Under the pieces are notes generated by a model. It was not told the origin of the DNA. It saw nothing but the letters and a program-made list of their open reading frames with translations, and made no database searches. This document shows positions 27,712 to 34,618 of a stretch of DNA of 64,000 nt, piece by piece (the first letter of the stretch is position 1; every line of letters starts with the position of its first letter). Origin of the DNA: Rhodococcus qingshengii JCM 15477 (lineage in GTDB: Bacteria > Actinomycetota > Actinomycetes > Mycobacteriales > Mycobacteriaceae); the NCBI RefSeq assembly GCF_023221595.1, contig NZ_CP096563.1, positions 2,648,501 through 2,712,500 on the forward strand, read 5' to 3'. Both the position numbers and the translations under genes were made by a program.

Positions 27712-28506
27712 CGCCGGTTGTTTCCCGTTGGCGTCGGTGATTCCGTACTCGACGGCCGTCTCGGCGGTGATCAGTGTGTGACCGCTGCGCGCGTTCACTT
27801 CTGGATCGTTGGCCAATGCAGTGATGACTTGGCCGACGAATTCCGGGGTTTCGGCCTCGGCCAGTGAGAAGCCTTCGAAGCTCTCGATCCCACTCGCCTC
27901 CATCCGCTCGTTGCGGATCAACCCGAGCCAGAAGGAAAGTGCGGTGACGCCGGTCCCCTTCAATTCGACAGCCATGTCCGCGGCCATCTTGTCCAAACCT
28001 GCCTTCGACATCCCGTACAGCACAGAGTGCAGGTACCCGCGGGTGCCGAACGACGAGATGTTGCCGATCACTCCACTGCCCCGGGGAACCATCAACTTCG
28101 CCGCTTCCACCGAAGCAACGTAGTGGGCGCGCAGTCCGATTCCGATCAGCGAATCCCAATCGTCGATCGGCCTCTTCCAGAACGGATCGGCGAAGCCTGC
28201 ATAACCCGCCGGGTTTGCCCAGACGTTGTTGACCAGAAGATCGAGGCGGCCTGACTGTTCCTCGGCGATGCGTGCAAACAGGTCGACGATCTGTTGATCG
28301 TCGGCGTGATCGCACTGCACGGCAATGCCGTGACCACCGCGCTCGGTGATCTCGGCTGCGGTGCGATCGAGTGGGCCGTCGTCGCCGACGGTTCCTCGGG
28401 CCGTCACGTACACCGTCCATCCGTCGCTTCCCAGCGCGAGGGCAATGCCCTTGCCGACGCTCCGGCTGGCACCGGTTACGAGCGCAACTTTTCCGTTCGT
28501 CGTCAT
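27673..28506 (-). CDS. Short-chain dehydrogenase/reductase
   Basis: The 277-residue classical SDR has the cofactor-binding TGASRSVGKGIA near residue 12 and the NNVWANPAG segment (usually NNAG). The catalytic Ser is in NISSFG, and YGMSKAG provides the Tyr-x3-Lys pair. It reduces or oxidises an alcohol/ketone with NAD(P)H. The start overlaps the stop of the upstream NTF2-like gene by 4 nt (ATGA), forming a TetR-NTF2-SDR unit on the minus strand. Confidence 0.9.
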   Translation of the reverse strand: MTTNGKVALVTGASRSVGKGIALALGSDGWTVYVTARGTVGDDGPLDRTAAEITERGGHGIAVQCDHADDQQIVDLFARIAEEQSGRLDLLVNNVWANPAGYAGFADPFWKRPIDDWDSLIGIGLRAHYVASVEAAKLMVPRGSGVIGNISSFGTRGYLHSVLYGMSKAGLDKMAADMAVELKGTGVTALSFWLGLIRNERMEASGIESFEGFSLAEAETPEFVGQVITALANDPEVNARSGHTLITAETAVEYGITDANGKQPASHRSAFGGGPLF

Positions 28507-29066
28507 CGCGGCCCACCCAACGAACCCTCGGCGATGTCAGCGTCCGGAGAAAGGGGAGTGGTGATCGACCACGTCTCCGTGAAATGGCATTGACTCATTT
28601 TCCACATACCGTCCTCGATCACGTACTTGTCGTCGTATTCGCCGGTCATCAACTTCTCGGTGCGCCCGACGGTGTCGATCTGGCGGAACTGCAGAGCCCA
28701 TCGCCCCACCGCCGACGTCTCCGAGGTCAGTGTGATGTCGGGATGCAATCCGTGATGCATGTCGAGGACCGCGTACCGGCCGTCGACCTTGCGAAGAGCG
28801 ATCTTCTCGAAGATGTCCGCCATCGGCCCCGCGTCGTCGAAGGCGCCGAGGCGGCCGTAGTCGATCGACGCTCCGGAACGGATGAAGCTGTTGCGGAACC
28901 CAACTGGATCCTTGGCATCACATGCTCGCCAGTAGCCGTGCTTGAGCTTCTTGATTTCCTCGATCTGTTCGAGCGCGTCGAGGCGTTGTGCGAGATCCAA
29001 CGTCGGTCCTTTTCGTCTGGGTTTCCCGGAGACATGTCGGATCGACTGTAGGGTGTCCTCAGTCAC
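28503..29066 (-). CDS. SnoaL/NTF2-like protein
   Basis: The 187-residue protein is a single NTF2-like cone. It has LEQIEEIKKLKHGYWRACD at the first helix and a final strand block DDKYVIEDGMWKMSQCHF, the pattern of SnoaL_4-type ring cyclase, dehydratase or dioxygenase beta-subunit-like proteins. It is encoded between a TetR regulator (27 nt upstream) and an SDR (4-nt overlap), so it likely works on the same substrate as the SDR. Confidence 0.8.
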   Translation of the reverse strand: MTEDTLQSIRHVSGKPRRKGPTLDLAQRLDALEQIEEIKKLKHGYWRACDAKDPVGFRNSFIRSGASIDYGRLGAFDDAGPMADIFEKIALRKVDGRYAVLDMHHGLHPDITLTSETSAVGRWALQFRQIDTVGRTEKLMTGEYDDKYVIEDGMWKMSQCHFTETWSITTPLSPDADIAEGSLGGPR

Positions 29067-29093
29067 ATGTGTGTAGTTTTTCCCAGTGACCGG

Positions 29094-29729
29094 TCAGGAA
29101 TCGGTGTCGGTTTCGCTCGAGGATTCGTCGCCGGTGAGCGTGATCGCAGTCGAGTCGCTGAAGACGCTGCCCCAGAGCTCGCCGAGGGCTGGATCTTCTT
29201 CGGCGTGTTCGGGCGCCATCATTGCGAGCAGATTGTTGATCAGCATCCCGTTCGCGATGAACAAACGCGCTTGCTCGGGTGTGCAACCGGTGCGCTCGCG
29301 CAGCAAGGTGTAGATGCCGGACATGGCGTTCCGGGAGACGGCGGCGACATCATCGGTGCTGGTGGCGAAGCCGTGCAGCATGACAAGCAGTAGATCTCGG
29401 TCGAGAACCAGCTCGCCGTAGGCGGATCCGAGTTCGGCCCAGAACTGCGGATTGCTCGGATCGATCGTGACCGTATCCAATTTGTCGTTGAAGGTGCGGA
29501 CGATTTCGTCGAGCGCGCGCGTGAACACTGCGTGGAACAAATCTGCCTTGGTTCCGAACATGCGCACGACGTAGGGCTGCGAGACACCGGCTTCCTTGGC
29601 GACGGCGTCCGTACTGGTCCCCGAGTATCCACCCTTTGCGAATGCTCGCGTTGCCGCGGCAAGGACCAACGCGCGACGTTCCGGTGCGCTCATCCTGCGG
29701 GTACGTGGTTCAGCTGCACCGATCGACAT
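29094..29729 (-). CDS. TetR-family transcriptional regulator
   Basis: The 211-residue repressor has an N-terminal helix-turn-helix (residues about 18-62). It includes RALVLAAATRAFAKGGYSGTSTDAVAKEAGVSQPYVVRMFGTKADLF, the standard TetR DNA-binding domain. The C-terminal helical domain should bind an unknown ligand. It is divergent from an MFS exporter. The 83-bp spacer carries two CTTAAG palindromes 20 bp apart over a promoter, which suggests it represses both itself and the exporter. Confidence 0.92.
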   Translation of the reverse strand: MSIGAAEPRTRRMSAPERRALVLAAATRAFAKGGYSGTSTDAVAKEAGVSQPYVVRMFGTKADLFHAVFTRALDEIVRTFNDKLDTVTIDPSNPQFWAELGSAYGELVLDRDLLLVMLHGFATSTDDVAAVSRNAMSGIYTLLRERTGCTPEQARLFIANGMLINNLLAMMAPEHAEEDPALGELWGSVFSDSTAITLTGDESSSETDTDS

Positions 29730-29730
29730 G

Positions 29731-29760
29731 TTGACACGTTATCACCGGATAGCTTAGTTT
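29731..29760 (+). promoter_or_regulatory. Promoter of the MFS exporter gene
   Basis: A consensus -35 TTGACA (29731-29736) is followed 18 bp later by TAGTTT (29755-29760), a TAnnnT-type -10. It points toward the MFS gene at 29813 and lies inside the TetR/MFS divergent spacer. Confidence 0.55.
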
Positions 29761-29763
29761 CGA

Positions 29764-29792
29764 CTTAAGTAATCATTCGATGCCTTAAGGCA
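29764..29792. promoter_or_regulatory. Paired palindromes, candidate TetR operator
   Basis: CTTAAG occurs at 29764-29769 (within ACTTAAGT) and again at 29784-29789 (within the 12-bp palindrome TGCCTTAAGGCA). The spacing is exactly 20 bp, two helical turns. The pair overlaps the expected transcription start of the MFS gene, a good place for repressor binding. Confidence 0.55.
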
Positions 29793-29812
29793 CCTTCACT
29801 CGAGGAATCACG

Positions 29813-31237
29813 ATGACCGTTTTGACGAAGTCCGGATCGGACGCCGCATCCGGGTCGGAAAGCAGTGGAGGACGTAAGGTTCCGATCGCGATAGCGATGG
29901 TTGCTGCCTCTCTGCCCATGTTCATGGCCACCCTCGACAACCTCGTGATGACGAGCGCGCTGCCGGTGATCGAGAAGGAGCTGAATGCGTCCGTCGGGCA
30001 ACTTCAGTGGTTCATGAATGCGTACACGCTCTGCTTTGCGACGCTGATGCTTTCGGCGACGACGCTCGGCGATCGGTGGGGGCGCCGCAAGATGTTCGTG
30101 TTCGGGATCGGGCTGTTCACGGCGGCGTCGATTGCTTCGGCGTTGTCGACGACACCGAGCCTGCTCATCGCGGCCCGAGCCTTTCAGGGCGCCGGCGCTG
30201 CCGCGATCATGCCGCTCTCACTCACTCTCCTCGTGGCAGCGGTACCGGAAGCCAAGCGTGCCATGGCAATCGGCGTGTGGGGTGGCGTCTCCGGCCTGGG
30301 GATCGCGATGGGTCCCGTGGTCGGTGGAGCGGTAGTCGACGGGTTCTCGTGGCAGGGCATCTTCTGGATAAACGTGCCGGTTGCGATCGTCGCTGTTCCT
30401 CTCGCGTTGTACGCGCTGCGCGAATCGACCGGTCGCACACAGCCTCTCGACCTTCCCGGTGTCGCACTCGCCGGACTCGGTGTGTTCCTGGCGGTGTGGG
30501 GGATCGTTCACGGCAACGACGACGGCTGGGGATCGCTTGGAGTAGTTGCGTCGTTGGTCGGGTCCGCAGTCGCGTTGGCACTGTTCGTTCTTCGCGAGAT
30601 GAAGACCTCGCATCCGGTGATGCCCCTACGTCTGTTCCGTTCACGCAGCTTCTCGATGGCGAACGTCATCGGCTTGACCTTCTCGATCGGAATCTTCGGG
30701 GCGGTGTTCCTGCTCTCGCAGTACCTCCAGATCGTGATGGGCTACAGCCCGTTCCAAGCAGGCCTGCGGACGCTTCCGTGGACGGCAGCGCCGATGATCT
30801 TCGCGCCTCTCGCCGGTTTTCTGGCGCCGAAGGTCGGGCTCCGTTCGCTTCTGCTGACCGGTCTGTTGCTCCAGGCCGGAGCATTGTTCTGGTTGGCAGC
30901 GTTGATCGGTCCCGACGTGACGTACGGGTCGCTGGTTCCGGCTCTACTGATGGCGGGCATCGGCATGGGCCTGACCTTCGCGCCGAGCTCGACGGCGGTA
31001 CTCGTCGACATGGACGAGCCTGATCACGGAACGGCCAGTTCGACCAACTCGACGCTTCGTGAGATCGGTGTTGCACTGGGAATCGCGGTTCTCACTGCAG
31101 TCTTCCTTGCCGCCGGCGGTGCCCTCACGCCACTCGGTTACGGAGATGCGCTGACACCTGCACTGCGCGTCGGCGGTTGCTTCGTATTGGTTGCGGTTGT
31201 CGCGGCGTGGTTCGTGCCCTCGCATCGCAAGGCCTGA
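29813..31237 (+). CDS. MFS drug exporter, DHA2 (14-helix) family
   Basis: The 474-residue membrane protein has about 14 predicted helices. It has MATLDNLVMTSALPVIEKEL in helix 1, motif A TTLGDRWGRRKMFV, and motif C-like GLGIAMGPVVGGAVVDGFSWQGIFWINVPVAI. It is a likely proton-driven exporter of a drug or an endogenous lipid-like product. Divergence from a TetR gene with operator-like sites indicates inducible expression. It ends directly at a very strong hairpin. Confidence 0.92.
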   Translation: MTVLTKSGSDAASGSESSGGRKVPIAIAMVAASLPMFMATLDNLVMTSALPVIEKELNASVGQLQWFMNAYTLCFATLMLSATTLGDRWGRRKMFVFGIGLFTAASIASALSTTPSLLIAARAFQGAGAAAIMPLSLTLLVAAVPEAKRAMAIGVWGGVSGLGIAMGPVVGGAVVDGFSWQGIFWINVPVAIVAVPLALYALRESTGRTQPLDLPGVALAGLGVFLAVWGIVHGNDDGWGSLGVVASLVGSAVALALFVLREMKTSHPVMPLRLFRSRSFSMANVIGLTFSIGIFGAVFLLSQYLQIVMGYSPFQAGLRTLPWTAAPMIFAPLAGFLAPKVGLRSLLLTGLLLQAGALFWLAALIGPDVTYGSLVPALLMAGIGMGLTFAPSSTAVLVDMDEPDHGTASSTNSTLREIGVALGIAVLTAVFLAAGGALTPLGYGDALTPALRVGGCFVLVAVVAAWFVPSHRKA

Positions 31238-31239
31238 GC

Positions 31240-31291
31240 ACTGCTGTGCGCCTTTATTAACCGCCGGGGGTTAATAAAGGCGCACAGCAGT
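31240..31291. terminator. Perfect 23-bp hairpin between convergent genes
   Basis: The left arm 31240-31262 and right arm 31269-31291 are exact reverse complements around the 6-base loop GCCGGG. It starts 3 nt after the MFS stop and its last base is part of the TAA of the minus-strand gene. It lacks a clear T-tract, so it may act as a terminator, an mRNA-stabilising end, or both. Confidence 0.75.
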
Positions 31292-31746
31292 TACGAAGCC
31301 GGGTCCCCCGGGAACGCTGAGGTGGCCGGAGCGGTTCCCAGCGCGGACCGCCATCCGGCGCCGCGGATTGCCGCATCGGTCAGGCCGTCGATTCCGAATG
31401 TGCGGAGTTGGTCGGTATCGACCTGTTCGACGAATGCCCGGTAGGTCACGGCGGTGTCGGATTCGATCTGTGCTGCCAGTTGTGCCGCGGTAACGGCGTC
31501 CGTCACCGGAAACGGGATCTCGTACGCTGCCGCGGCTGTCGGCGGGGTCACGCCCGCGTCGGTCGACAGGGCAACCAGCGCATCACGTCGTGCGCGGTGC
31601 GCTGCTGTGTGCGTGGCAACCTCGTTGACACGGGCAGGATTCGAAAACGCGGCAACCACTCCGTAAGCGAAGATCGCGGCATTCTCTGATTCGATTGCGG
31701 TCAGCAAGGCAGAACTCTCGGATCGACGGGTGTGCGAAGTGATCAC
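31291..31746 (-). CDS. Ferritin-like DUF4439 protein
   Basis: The 151-residue, all-helical, Ala-rich protein has ALLTAIESENAAIFAYGVVAAF near the start, ATHTAAHRARRDAL in the second helix and a late AIRGAGWRSALG. This pattern fits the actinobacterial DUF4439 family with a predicted ferritin-like four-helix fold. The EAA-like acidic and His residues could bind iron, but this is unproven. The GTG start overlaps the stop of the lipoprotein gene (GTGA). The frame is open upstream within that gene. Confidence 0.75.
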   Translation of the reverse strand: MITSHTRRSESSALLTAIESENAAIFAYGVVAAFSNPARVNEVATHTAAHRARRDALVALSTDAGVTPPTAAAAYEIPFPVTDAVTAAQLAAQIESDTAVTYRAFVEQVDTDQLRTFGIDGLTDAAIRGAGWRSALGTAPATSAFPGDPAS

Positions 31747-32246
31747 GGAAGCAACACCGCAACCTGAGTCGAGCACGACGCGCTGATCGAACCGAGCAGG
31801 CCCGCGCGATAGCCGGACATCGTCCGAGCGAGATCCGCGGCACTGCGCGCCGAATCGGCCAGCGAGGTACTCAAGGTTTCGACGCCCGTAGGAGCGTTTG
31901 CGACCGAGGTCGACGGGGGCGCTGTGGTCGCAGAGGCGCCGCTGCCCGCTGCTCGCGCAATCTCGGCGTCGAGTTCGAGTGCATGCGCTGTGCGTTCGGC
32001 GCTGATCGTGGTCAGTGATGCCGACTTGTCCGGCGCGAGAGCGATGGCGGCGGTTGCGGCTGCCGCGTCGGAGCGGGCTCGATCGGCTTGGGCCGTCAGC
32101 TGGTCGACTTCTGCAGCCGCCTCCGCTGTGCCGTTGTCGGTGCAGGCGGACAACGAGAAGGCCGCAGCGCCCAACGCTGCTGCGGTTCCCGTCATCTTGA
32201 GCGCACTCCGCCGGGAGAGTGGGGTAGTAGTCATGGGCGTCAGCAC
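31743..32246 (-). CDS. Tat-type lipoprotein, Ala-rich, unknown function
   Basis: The protein has 167 residues, or 163 if the ATG at 32234 is used. The N-terminus carries twin arginines followed by a hydrophobic stretch and a lipobox (SRRSALKMTG, then FSLSAC), so it is predicted to be exported by Tat and lipidated at Cys. The mature part is helical with Asp/Ala/Thr repeats and a Ser/Thr/Pro-rich middle. It is coupled to the ferritin-like protein. A pair like this sits beside rimP in mycobacteria as I recall. Confidence 0.75.
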   Translation of the reverse strand: MLTPMTTTPLSRRSALKMTGTAAALGAAAFSLSACTDNGTAEAAAEVDQLTAQADRARSDAAAATAAIALAPDKSASLTTISAERTAHALELDAEIARAAGSGASATTAPPSTSVANAPTGVETLSTSLADSARSAADLARTMSGYRAGLLGSISASCSTQVAVLLP

Positions 32247-32466
32247 CAGTCCATCGTGCCAGGTGGTCGGCCGATCGTTCGAATCCGCGTGACGTGTTCA
32301 AGTGTGACGTGCGTCGGGCACTCTGGTCACGGAGACGCGCAATGAGCGGTACTCTTGGATGCTTGCAGCATGTGGCACCTGGTGTCTTTTCATGCTCGCA
32401 GCCGCCCACGTCGACAGTCGACACAAGTCGGACAATCGACGACAACTGAAATGAGGAGTTCGCGAG

Positions 32467-33087
32467 ATGCCGGTGCCATCCAGGGAGAGGGTGATCGAGC
32501 TGATCTCCGAACTCGTGCACGCCCAGGGTTACGACGTCGAAGACGTTGTCGTGACCAGTGCGGGCAAGCACAGCGCGGTGCGCATCATGGTCGACAGCGA
32601 TGCCGGGATCGAGCTCGATGCCGCCGCGGAGATCAGCAGACTCGTTTCGGAACTTTTCGACACCCTCGAGGAAATCGGTGAAACGCCGTACACCCTCGAG
32701 GTGACCTCTCCGGGAATCGATCGCCCACTGACGCTCGATCGTCACTGGCGTCGGGCTCGCGGACGTAAAGCGCGAATCGATCTGGCCGGCGAGACCGTGG
32801 TGGGCCGTATCGGAACGTTGAACGGCGATTCCGTGGCAGTTGTCATCGGTGGCCGTGGCGGACTGACCGTGCGCGAGATTGCACTGGGCGACGTTCAAAA
32901 GGCTGTAGTTCAGGTGGAGTTCTCGAAGCCCAGTGAGGCGGAGTTGGAACTCGCGGGCGGCATCCCGGAGGGGCGCGCAGTTCCTTCGGATGCGGTTGAC
33001 CTCACCGAGGACTCGGGCGTGGACAGTGTCGAAGACGACGAAGCAGAATTAGAAGACGTAGAAAACGAAGAAGGGTTCGACAAGTGA
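32467..33087 (+). CDS. rimP: Ribosome maturation factor RimP
   Basis: The 206-residue protein is needed for 30S assembly. The N-terminal alpha/beta domain has [25 protein letters not shown] and the RimP signature [14 protein letters not shown]-terminal SH3-like domain follows, then an acidic tail of about 30 residues. The ATG is preceded by GAGGAG at the end of a 220-bp spacer that holds the promoter of the rimP-nusA-ylxR-infB operon. It overlaps nusA by 4 nt. Confidence 0.95.
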   Translation: MPVPSRERVIELISELVHAQGYDVEDVVVTSAGKHSAVRIMVDSDAGIELDAAAEISRLVSELFDTLEEIGETPYTLEVTSPGIDRPLTLDRHWRRARGRKARIDLAGETVVGRIGTLNGDSVAVVIGGRGGLTVREIALGDVQKAVVQVEFSKPSEAELELAGGIPEGRAVPSDAVDLTEDSGVDSVEDDEAELEDVENEEGFDK

Positions 33088-34115
33088 ATATCGACATTGC
33101 AGCGTTGCGAGCGATCGAAGCCGAAAAAGGTGTCTCGATCGAAACTGTGATCGCCACGATCCAGACCGCGCTGCTGACGGCGTACCGCCACACCGAGGGG
33201 CACAAGCAGAACGCTCGGATCGATGTCAACATCAAGACCGGTTCGGTGCGAGTGATGGCGCACGACACCGATGCCGACGGCAACATGATCGGTGAGGAGT
33301 GGGACGACACTCCCGAGGGATTCGGACGCATCGCGGCCACCACCGCGCGCCAGGTCATCCTGCAGCGTCTGCGCGACGCCGAGCACGAGCGCAGTTTCGG
33401 TGAGTTCTCGACCCATGAGGGTGAAATCGTCGGCGGTGTCATTCAGCGTGACACGCGTGCGAATTCCCGCGGAATGGTCGTCGTCCGAATCGGCAGCGAA
33501 TCCAATGGCGCCGAAGGATTGTTGCCGCCTGCAGAACAGGTTCCCGGCGAGAACTACGAGCACGGTGAGCGCATCAAGTGCTATGTCGTCGGGGTTGCTC
33601 GCGGAGCCCGCGGCCCACAGATCACCCTCTCGCGGACCCACCCGAACCTGGTTCGCAAGTTGTTCGCACTCGAGGTTCCAGAGATTGCGGACGGCAGCGT
33701 CGAGATCATCAACGTCGCGCGCGAAGCGGGGCATCGTTCCAAGATCGCCGTCGCCTCACGTGTGCAGGGGCTCAACGCAAAGGGTGCATGCATCGGCCCG
33801 ATGGGTCAGCGCGTCCGCAACGTCATGAGCGAACTCGCGGGGGAGAAGATCGACATCATCGACTTCGACGAAGATCCCGCGACGTTTGTGGGCAACGCAC
33901 TTTCCCCGTCGAAAGTGGTCTCCGTCACTGTCGTCGATCCCGAGGCTCGTGCGGCCCGTGTCATCGTGCCCGATTTCCAGCTTTCGTTGGCCATCGGAAA
34001 AGAGGGTCAAAATGCCCGCCTGGCTGCGCGGTTGACGGGTTGGCGTATCGACATTCGTAGCGATGCGGCACCCGTTGGCGACGCGTCCGACCGGCCCGCC
34101 ACGTCCAACGGATAA
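33084..34115 (+). CDS. nusA: Transcription elongation/antitermination factor NusA
   Basis: The 343-residue protein binds RNA polymerase and controls pausing, termination and antitermination. The N-terminal domain (1-125) is followed by an S1 domain ([19 protein letters not shown]) and two KH domains ([14 protein letters not shown] and [20 protein letters not shown]). It lacks the C-terminal acidic repeats of E. coli, as is usual in actinobacteria. The GTG start overlaps the rimP stop. Confidence 0.96.
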   Translation: MNIDIAALRAIEAEKGVSIETVIATIQTALLTAYRHTEGHKQNARIDVNIKTGSVRVMAHDTDADGNMIGEEWDDTPEGFGRIAATTARQVILQRLRDAEHERSFGEFSTHEGEIVGGVIQRDTRANSRGMVVVRIGSESNGAEGLLPPAEQVPGENYEHGERIKCYVVGVARGARGPQITLSRTHPNLVRKLFALEVPEIADGSVEIINVAREAGHRSKIAVASRVQGLNAKGACIGPMGQRVRNVMSELAGEKIDIIDFDEDPATFVGNALSPSKVVSVTVVDPEARAARVIVPDFQLSLAIGKEGQNARLAARLTGWRIDIRSDAAPVGDASDRPATSNG

Positions 34116-34159
34116 CGGTGGAATGCAGTGATCGAGACGGTTCGGCGGTAGAGTGGACA

Positions 34160-34510
34160 ATGGTTCGACGTGAGTCCTCGGATTCGGCGCGCGTGAAACC
34201 CGGTTCGCCGGTAAGAACGTGTGTGGGATGCAGGGAACAAGGGTCGGCTGTCGATCTGTTGAGGGTCGTGGTTGGTGAGCAGGGGCCGGAGGGTTCCCCG
34301 CTCGTCCCCGACGTATCGCGAAGACTCCCCGGTCGAGGTGCATGGCTGCACCTGGATCCGAGTTGTCTGAGCCTGGCAGAGCGGCGCCGAGCATTCAGCA
34401 GAGCACTGCGAGTGTCCGGAAATCTGGACACGTCCGCTGTCGACCAGCTGGTCGACGCAGTTCACACAAAAGCAGTACCTCTCGAGAAGAACAGGCACAA
34501 GCACTCATGA
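34160..34510 (+). CDS. YlxR family RNA-binding protein (DUF448)
   Basis: The 116-residue basic protein has the family signature VRTCVGCREQGSAVDLLRVV followed by GRGAWLHLDPSCLSLAERRRAFSRAL. YlxR sits between nusA and infB in many bacteria. It is a nucleoid- or RNA-associated regulator, and in Bacillus it has been linked to RNase P. The ATG at 34160 is preferred; GTG 34118 would add 14 residues. There is no functional data for actinobacteria known to me. Confidence 0.88.
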   Translation: MVRRESSDSARVKPGSPVRTCVGCREQGSAVDLLRVVVGEQGPEGSPLVPDVSRRLPGRGAWLHLDPSCLSLAERRRAFSRALRVSGNLDTSAVDQLVDAVHTKAVPLEKNRHKHS

Positions 34511-34618
34511 GCACACCGTGAAGCACCAACGATGAACGTCCATCGGCGATAACCCGAGGTCGTGCGGGACCCACATCTGTGGGATGCCTCCTGCTCGACC
34601 TCATCAGTGAGGAGAGCA

